NCBI GenBank assembly: GCA_016702505.1
Contig: JADJDU010000008.1
Coordinates: 1-64,000 of the forward strand
DNA: 64,000 nucleotides
Direction of reading: 5' to 3'
Source of the DNA: Microthrixaceae bacterium
GTDB lineage: Bacteria; Actinomycetota; Acidimicrobiia; Acidimicrobiales; Iamiaceae
Part shown: positions 58,696-64,000 of the stretch, piece by piece
Layout: every line of letters starts with the position of its first letter
Position numbering within the stretch: position 1 is the stretch's first letter
The notes under the pieces: model-generated
Told to the model about the DNA's origin: nothing
The model's input: the letters and a program-made list of their open reading frames with translations, nothing else
The model's database searches: none
Position numbers and translations under genes: made by a program

Positions 58696-60816
58696 ATGCA
58701 CGATCCCGAGCAACCCGCCGACTCGGACCTGGCCTCCTCGGTCATGGCTTCCGCTGGGCAAAACGAATCGTCGGTGATGCAGAGCGACTCGGAGGGACCG
58801 CGCTTCGAAGTTGTCTCTCCGTTCGGCCCGGCCGGAGATCAGCCCGCTGCTATCGACCAGCTCGTGGAAGGGGTGGAGGGTGGTGAACGCTTCCAGACCC
58901 TGTTGGGCATCACCGGTTCGGGCAAGAGCGCCACGATCGCCTGGACCATCGAACGGCTTCAACGCCCGGTGCTGGTCCTGGCCCCCAACAAGTCGTTGGC
59001 GGCTCAGCTCGCCGGAGAGTTCCGCGAGTTCTTCCCCAACAACCGGGTCGAGTACTTCGTCAGCTACTACGACTACTACCAGCCCGAGGCCTACATGGCC
59101 GCGTCGGATACCTACATAGAGAAGGACTCGTCGATCAACGACGAGATCGACCGACTTCGCCATTCGGCCACCGCCGCCTTGCTGACCAGGCGAGACGTGA
59201 TCGTGGTGGCCTCGGTGTCGTGCATCTACGGGCTCGGTTCCCGGGAGGAATACCGCGATCAGATGCTCCACATCGAGGTCGGTCAAGAGATCGACCACCG
59301 GGGCCTTCTGCGACGTCTGGTCGACATGCAGTACGACCGCAACGACGCCAACCTGACCCGAGGAAAATTCCGGGTCCGGGGAGACGTGATCGAGATCCAC
59401 CCCGCTTATGACGAGACCGCGGTCCGGATCGAGCTGTTCGGTGACGAGATCGAACGGATCCTCGTGGTCGACCCGCTCACCGGAGAACAGGTCCGGTCTG
59501 AGCGAGAGTTCGTGTTCTTGCCGGCCACCCATTACGTCGCCAGCCAGGAACGCATGACCGAGGCCATCGTGAGGATCGAGAAGGAACTTCAGGAGCGATT
59601 GGCGACATTCGAGGCTGAAGGCAAGCTGCTAGAGGCCCAGCGGCTCAGGATGAGAACCCAATACGACCTGGAGATGATGCAGGAGGTCGGGTATTGCAAC
59701 GGGATCGAGAACTACTCGGCTCCCATCGATGGTCGAAGCCCGGGTGAGCCTCCGGGAACCCTCATCGACTTCTTCCCCCGAGATTTCGTGGTGGTCATGG
59801 ACGAGAGCCACGTCACCGTTCCCCAGCTCCACGGCCAGTACGAAGGTGATAGGTCTCGCAAGGAGCAGTTGATCGAACACGGCTTCCGGCTGCCGTCGGC
59901 GGCCGACAACCGTCCCCTTCGTTTCGAGGAGGTCATGGATCGCATCGGCCAGACCATCTTCTTGTCGGCCACGCCCGGCAACTACGAGCTCGAGGTCTCC
60001 ACCAACGTGGTGGAGCAGATCGTGAGACCCACGGGCCTCATAGATCCAGAAGTGATCGTGAAGCCGACGAAGGGCCAGATAGACGACCTGATCGACCAGA
60101 TCAACGATCGCGTCGGGCGAGGGGACCGGGTCTTGGTCACCACTCTCACCAAGAAGATGGCAGAGGACCTCACCGACTACCTGCTCGAGCTCGGTGTCAA
60201 GGTCCGCTACCTCCACTCAGAGGTGGACACGGTTCAGCGGATCGAGATCCTCCGGGACCTGAGGCTCGGAGAGTTCGACGTCCTGGTCGGCATCAACCTT
60301 CTCCGTGAGGGACTCGACCTGCCCGAGGTGTCACTGGTCGCCATCCTCGACGCAGACAAAGAAGGCTTCCTGCGGAGCGAGACGTCCTTGATCCAGACGA
60401 TCGGCCGGGCGGCGCGAAACGTCGACGGCCAGGTGATCATGTACGCCGATGTGGTGACGCCGTCGATGGAACGGGCCATCTCGGAGACCAATCGTCGGCG
60501 TGGCCTCCAAGAGGCCTACAACGAAGAGCATGGGATCAACCCGCAGACGGTGCGGCGAGCCGTCACCGACATCTTGGAGTACCTCCGTCCCAGCCAGACT
60601 GCACCCGTGCCCGGCCGTGATCGGCGCCGGGACTCCGAGGCGGATCGTCAGCGGAGAAAGAACCTGGCCGAGTTGCCCGGCGATGAGCTGGAACGGTTGA
60701 TTCGCACCCTCGAAGAGGAGATGGCCGACGCTTCGGCCGAGCTCCGCTTCGAATACGCGGCCCGGCTTCGCGATGAGATCAAGGACCTGCGGAGGGAACT
60801 CCAACAGGTGCGTTGA
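58696..60816 (+). CDS. uvrB: UvrABC excinuclease subunit B
   Basis: 706 residues from ATG 58696 (58744 and 58777 are later Met options). Walker A LGITGSGKSAT at 70-80, the beta-hairpin YYDYYQPEAYMAASDTYIEKD, DESHVTVPQ (motif II), GINLLREGLDLPEVSL, TIGRAARN and the C-terminal UVR motif ERLIRTLEEEMADASAELRFEYAARLRDEI. All landmarks are intact. Damage recognition and incision in nucleotide excision repair. Its last 38 bases overlap the convergent gene. Confidence 0.97.
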   Translation: MHDPEQPADSDLASSVMASAGQNESSVMQSDSEGPRFEVVSPFGPAGDQPAAIDQLVEGVEGGERFQTLLGITGSGKSATIAWTIERLQRPVLVLAPNKSLAAQLAGEFREFFPNNRVEYFVSYYDYYQPEAYMAASDTYIEKDSSINDEIDRLRHSATAALLTRRDVIVVASVSCIYGLGSREEYRDQMLHIEVGQEIDHRGLLRRLVDMQYDRNDANLTRGKFRVRGDVIEIHPAYDETAVRIELFGDEIERILVVDPLTGEQVRSEREFVFLPATHYVASQERMTEAIVRIEKELQERLATFEAEGKLLEAQRLRMRTQYDLEMMQEVGYCNGIENYSAPIDGRSPGEPPGTLIDFFPRDFVVVMDESHVTVPQLHGQYEGDRSRKEQLIEHGFRLPSAADNRPLRFEEVMDRIGQTIFLSATPGNYELEVSTNVVEQIVRPTGLIDPEVIVKPTKGQIDDLIDQINDRVGRGDRVLVTTLTKKMAEDLTDYLLELGVKVRYLHSEVDTVQRIEILRDLRLGEFDVLVGINLLREGLDLPEVSLVAILDADKEGFLRSETSLIQTIGRAARNVDGQVIMYADVVTPSMERAISETNRRRGLQEAYNEEHGINPQTVRRAVTDILEYLRPSQTAPVPGRDRRRDSEADRQRRKNLAELPGDELERLIRTLEEEMADASAELRFEYAARLRDEIKDLRRELQQVR

Positions 60817-62134
60817 TTCCCGGCCCGACCAAGGGCAGGTGGCTTAGGGCTCGGTCGACACCGAGGTCGAGACCGGGAAACGTGACCAGATCCACCGCAG
60901 TGACGGTCCAGAGCAAGGCCACGACCACTGCTAGGCCGCGCACCCGATTCGAACGGGCCCCAAGGGCCACCAGCCAGCCGATCATCACCGGTTCGCACGC
61001 CCATCGCAGATAGGCCTGCCCCCGTTGCCAGACCGGCAAGCTCACGAACAGGACCAGGAGCAACGCTAGGGCCAGACGTTCATGTGGAAGACCACTGCGC
61101 CGGTCACGCCAGGCCAGCGTCAGCAGTGCGGCGGCGGCGATGGTGAGCCCCAGTTGTGCCAGGTTCACGATGCTCGCTGCACCCGGATCTCTGATGACGG
61201 TCGCCAGATACTCGACCAAGCGCACGAACGGTGGCGCCAGCAGGGCATCGCTTTCGGTCCCTCCCTCTATGGCTCCGACCCAACGACTGTTGATGACGGC
61301 TCTCCATGCCACATAGGTGGCGATGGGGATCGCTGGCACCCATACCGGAACCCTCGGGCCACGCGCCGGCGAACCGTCGTCAGCCTTGGCAGCAGCGAGA
61401 CGCCGCACGAGCGGAGAGAACGACGTGGCTAGGAGCGCGACCGAGAAGATGAGCGATGTTTCCCGGGTGAGAGCCGCTGCCACCAGTCCCGCGGCGGCCA
61501 GGGCCCAGCGTTGTCGGCGGAGAGCCAAAAGCGACGCGATGAGGAACGCTCCGACCACCGCTTCGGTGAGGTTCTGGGAGATGGCCACCACATAGCCACC
61601 CCAGGCGGCAGGGATGAGTCCGAGCCACGGTGACCGCTCGTGCATGCGGGCCAAGCGTGCCGCCACCGTCCCGATCACGCCGACGGCGACCACGTTCACG
61701 GCGATCATCATCCACGGGACCACCTCGGCGCGGCCGAACCCGGACACCAACCAGACGATGAACGGGTAGCCGATCCGCTTCTGCCAGTAGGCGGGCCGAT
61801 CGAAGGTGATACCGAACTCCTCGACCTCGGAGGTGAACGGGTTGCGCGACAGGCGGTAGTAGCGCTGTCCGTCGTAGCCGAACGCCCCCTCGACGATGAA
61901 CATGTCGGGGTTGACGGCCGGATCGGTCACCTCCTCGCCGGCCAGGATGAACACCGTCGGGTCGAAGTCGTGGTTCGAGAGTCGAACACCGACGAAAAGC
62001 GCCGAGATCGCCACCATTGCCAACCCGACCAGGAGCTCTGCCCGCCAACCGGTCACAGGCAAACCCACGATCGGGCCGCCAGCGTCTGCGGCCACCGGAA
62101 GGGCACCCGGTGTTGACTCGTCTGGGGCAGGCAT
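60779..62134 (-). CDS. polytopic membrane protein, glycosyltransferase-like
   Basis: 451 residues with about ten membrane helices. FGYDGQRYYRLSRNPF...RPAYWQKRIGYPFIVWLVSGFG is the outward loop pattern (YDGQ-YY, R-P-Y-W-Q-R-YP) of GT-C-type enzymes that build surface glycopolymers from lipid-linked sugars. It ends 38 bases inside uvrB on the other strand. Substrate not predictable. Confidence 0.8.
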   Translation of the reverse strand: MPAPDESTPGALPVAADAGGPIVGLPVTGWRAELLVGLAMVAISALFVGVRLSNHDFDPTVFILAGEEVTDPAVNPDMFIVEGAFGYDGQRYYRLSRNPFTSEVEEFGITFDRPAYWQKRIGYPFIVWLVSGFGRAEVVPWMMIAVNVVAVGVIGTVAARLARMHERSPWLGLIPAAWGGYVVAISQNLTEAVVGAFLIASLLALRRQRWALAAAGLVAAALTRETSLIFSVALLATSFSPLVRRLAAAKADDGSPARGPRVPVWVPAIPIATYVAWRAVINSRWVGAIEGGTESDALLAPPFVRLVEYLATVIRDPGAASIVNLAQLGLTIAAAALLTLAWRDRRSGLPHERLALALLLVLFVSLPVWQRGQAYLRWACEPVMIGWLVALGARSNRVRGLAVVVALLWTVTAVDLVTFPGLDLGVDRALSHLPLVGPGINAPVGVPSAGP

Positions 62135-62178
62135 CTGTCGACCATCGGTAGGTACACGGGCTAGATGAGCCTAGGGGC

Positions 62179-62438
62179 CCTGGATCCACCGAAAGGCAGA
62201 GCCTTCCGGCGGAGTTCGGTAGCCGGCCTGAGGCCGACGTCTTCGCTGCTACGACCGGCAAAGCCGATCTCCGCAGGTCGGGGGCTCCGCCACGAAGGGA
62301 TCTGCCCCCAAACCCCCGCCCAGTCCTGTGACTTCAGCTCGTCAGACAGCCGAGCACTAACGGTGGCACAGAGAACCCGATTCTCCTGGGTGACCAAGGA
62401 CAATCGAGCACAACCCAAGCTCGATCGGTGGATCCAGG
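62179..62438. mobile_element. 260-bp MITE-like element with 14-bp terminal inverted repeats
   Basis: Ends are CCTGGATCCACCGA and TCGGTGGATCCAGG, perfect inverted copies. The interior has no transposase and contains short palindromes (GGCCTGAGGCC). The TGGATCCAGG part also flanks R1 copies at 31609 and 58656, linking the two repeat families. No exact target duplication is evident; the right flank is directly the R1 copy at 62439. Confidence 0.65.
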
Positions 62439-62508
62439 CTAAGGAGGCGAGCGGTTAGGCGAGCCGACCCATAAGCACGGCATCGTTATGCCGAGGCTCA
62501 CCTCCTTG
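62439..62508 (-). repeat. R1 dispersed repeat, partial copy
   Basis: CTAAGGAGGCGAGCGGTTAG, GGCGAGCCGACCC, AAGCACGGCATC and CCGAGGCTCACC, directly next to the TIR element. Confidence 0.8.
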
Positions 62509-62605
62509 GCGGTGGTGGGTCTAGCCGGGCTTGGAGCGCATGGCAGCTGGGCCGGTGTCGTCGGTGTCAATATGTCGCGTGGCTACGACGCCCGGGAGAG
62601 CAACA

Positions 62606-64000
62606 GTGGTCAGATCCGCGGCCTCAGCCGACGGCGAGCTGGCATCAGTTGATGGTGGATCAAGTGTTGCTGGCGGCATCAACCCGTGGATCCCCGCTCA
62701 GATCCGCTGGATCGTGCTCGGCGTCCTGACCTTGTTGTTCGTGGGCATCGGCATCCAACAGGCCCGACTGGATGCCCCGGCCGTCGATGAAGGGGTCGAC
62801 GTCTCGTCGGGGGTGGCCGCGCTGGTCCACCGCGATCTTCGAATGGTTCCAGAACACCCGGCGCTACCCAAAGCCGTGGCCGCATTGCCGGCGTTGCTGG
62901 CTGATCCGGTGGTCCCCGAGTCCGAGACCTGGGAGGAAGGGGAGTGGTTCAACTGGTCCGACGACTTCGTGTCCGCCAACGCCCAGGCCGGTCGGCTCGA
63001 CCCCACGTTCTTTTGGGCACGGATGGTGGTTCTGGCCGAAGGAGTGGCAATTGCCGCTCTGTTGTACGCGCTGACGCGTCGGTTCCACGGACCGGACGGA
63101 GGACTGGTGGTAGCAGCCGCGTGGCTGACCACGCCGTTCTTCGTCGGGTTCGGTCACTTTGCGATGCTGGACGTTCCCTTCACCCTGGTCACTTTGGCCA
63201 TGGCGATGGTCACCCTGCGCTGGTTGGACCATCGAGGTGGCACCCGGACTCTGGCGGTCGGGGTGGTCCTGGGGCTGGCCCTTGCGACCCGGCACACCGC
63301 TCTGGTGCTGGCGATGTGGGTGACCGTGGTCATGGTGATCAAGTTGCGGAGACGTCCCTTCGATGCTCTGAAGGAGGTAATGGTCGTGGGGGCGGTGGCG
63401 ATGTTGTGCTTGTGGGCGGTCTACCGGGGTCTGTCGCCGTCGGGTCCGCCTCCACAGGTTGCAGCGAGGTTCGAGGGACTGATCGCGGCCCAGGCTTCGT
63501 CGGTGACGGTCTCCCTTGTGGGGGCGATGCCGCTCCCGTTGGAATGGCAGGCCGGCTTTGCCTACCTGGACCAGGCCGGGATGAACCGTCCGGCCTCGCT
63601 CGTGGGTCAGAGCTGGTACGGCGGTAAGTGGTGGTACTTCCCGGTTGCCGCGGCGCTCAAGCTCCCCGTCGGGCTCCTGGTCGCGGTCGTGGTTGGCTGG
63701 GTCCTGTCCGTTCGGCATTCACATCGGAAGCGCCTGGTAGCGGTCGTGATCACTCCGGCACTGGCACTATGGCTCCTCGTGGTCATGCAGCCGCTCAACC
63801 TGGGTCTACGGGTGGTGCTGCCGTCGATCGCCCTCGGCTTGGTCGGGATCGGTGCCGTGGTGGGTCCGATCAGGTCCATCCTCGAACGACGGGCCCGCGG
63901 CGGACTGAACAACGGCCATCAGCTCACCCGCGTGGTGGCGGTGACGGCCGTTCTGGTCGTGGTCGGATCTCAGGCCATGGCCATGGTCGCCGCCCACCCG
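62606..64000 (+). CDS. GT-C (PMT/ArnT-type) glycosyltransferase, partial
   Basis: From GTG 62606 (GGGAGAG 7 bases upstream) open to the end of the window, about 465 residues, incomplete at its C terminus. APAVDEGVDVSSGVAALVHRDLRMVPEHPALPK has the Asp-Glu and EHP-x-LPK pattern of the first outer loop of dolichyl-phosphate-mannose-type transferases; eight or more membrane helices follow, with GFGHFAMLDVPFTLVTLAMAM carrying the MLDxPxxxx motif. It should transfer a sugar from a lipid carrier to protein or glycan at the membrane outer face. Confidence 0.82.
   Translation, partial: MVRSAASADGELASVDGGSSVAGGINPWIPAQIRWIVLGVLTLLFVGIGIQQARLDAPAVDEGVDVSSGVAALVHRDLRMVPEHPALPKAVAALPALLADPVVPESETWEEGEWFNWSDDFVSANAQAGRLDPTFFWARMVVLAEGVAIAALLYALTRRFHGPDGGLVVAAAWLTTPFFVGFGHFAMLDVPFTLVTLAMAMVTLRWLDHRGGTRTLAVGVVLGLALATRHTALVLAMWVTVVMVIKLRRRPFDALKEVMVVGAVAMLCLWAVYRGLSPSGPPPQVAARFEGLIAAQASSVTVSLVGAMPLPLEWQAGFAYLDQAGMNRPASLVGQSWYGGKWWYFPVAAALKLPVGLLVAVVVGWVLSVRHSHRKRLVAVVITPALALWLLVVMQPLNLGLRVVLPSIALGLVGIGAVVGPIRSILERRARGGLNNGHQLTRVVAVTAVLVVVGSQAMAMVAAHP

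Larger units (their letters stand above)
62135..62605. other. gene-free interval with a TIR element and an R1 copy
   Basis: 471 bases between divergent membrane-protein genes. 62179-62438 is a terminal-inverted-repeat element; 62439-62508 is R1. A minus-strand frame at 62161-62418 covers the element but has no family features. The remainder holds the promoter region of the last gene. Confidence 0.6.

Noticed and set aside
62161..62418. 85-residue minus-strand gene in the 62-kb gap
   Set aside because: It covers the terminal-inverted-repeat element almost exactly and lacks a family or ribosome site, so the repeat explains it.

Overview
This 64 kb window is high-GC actinobacterial DNA with the gene style of the class Acidimicrobiia. 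That assignment is an inference. It rests on frequent GTG/TTG starts, a menaquinone pathway, an Rpf-type cell-wall enzyme, a SAM-IV-like riboswitch, a Tad/Flp pilus operon and zinc-ribbon/proline-rich membrane proteins. No rRNA is present. Two tRNA genes are complete: Gly(GCC) and Cys(GCA).

Layout. 1-7.8 kb is chromosomal: the 3' end of a possible DNA-methylase-like gene, a SAM riboswitch with a translationally coupled metX and sulfhydrylase pair, a frameshifted Fpg/Nei glycosylase, an acidic/proline-rich membrane protein, a DUF4202 protein and a zinc-ribbon proline-rich protein. 7.87-23.86 kb is accessory DNA. A complete tRNA-Gly is followed by two more exact 47-bp copies of its 3' part, at 18.46 and 23.81 kb. 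These bracket two related elements in tandem. Element 1 carries lipoproteins, a tyrosine integrase, a MobF relaxase/helicase, an ECF sigma factor with a propeller partner, and an unknown-GNAT pair. Element 2 carries a kinase-like gene, a 5'-truncated second integrase, AbiEi/AbiEii, a broken GNAT, HepT/MntA and a DUF433 protein. About half of the genes here are interrupted by frameshifts or in-frame TAG codons.

24-46 kb is chromosomal: a polysaccharide deacetylase, an oligopeptide-type binding lipoprotein, a cold-shock protein, tRNA-Cys, a TauE/SafE permease, a nitroreductase, an Rpf-like protein, a secreted VCBS-repeat protein, a CBS protein, and a menaquinone cluster (menE, menA, menH-like, menD, menF, menG) in mixed orientations. 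It continues with yaaA, an IF2-N-domain membrane protein, a methyltransferase and rpsA. 46.7-55.2 kb is a Tad pilus operon (cpaB, cpaE, cpaF, a VWA-TadB fusion, tadC, a polytopic membrane protein, flp pilin). It is followed by a NarL-type response regulator and its GAF-containing histidine kinase, then coaE, uvrB and two polytopic glycosyltransferase-like proteins. The last of these runs off the window.

Two features cut across the map. One is a dispersed palindromic repeat of about 115 bp, called R1 here. It has eleven full or partial copies, mostly just after genes, one inside a reading frame and one inside element 1. The other is a 260-bp element with perfect 14-bp terminal inverted repeats at 62.18-62.44 kb. 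Together they suggest an active family of small non-autonomous elements.
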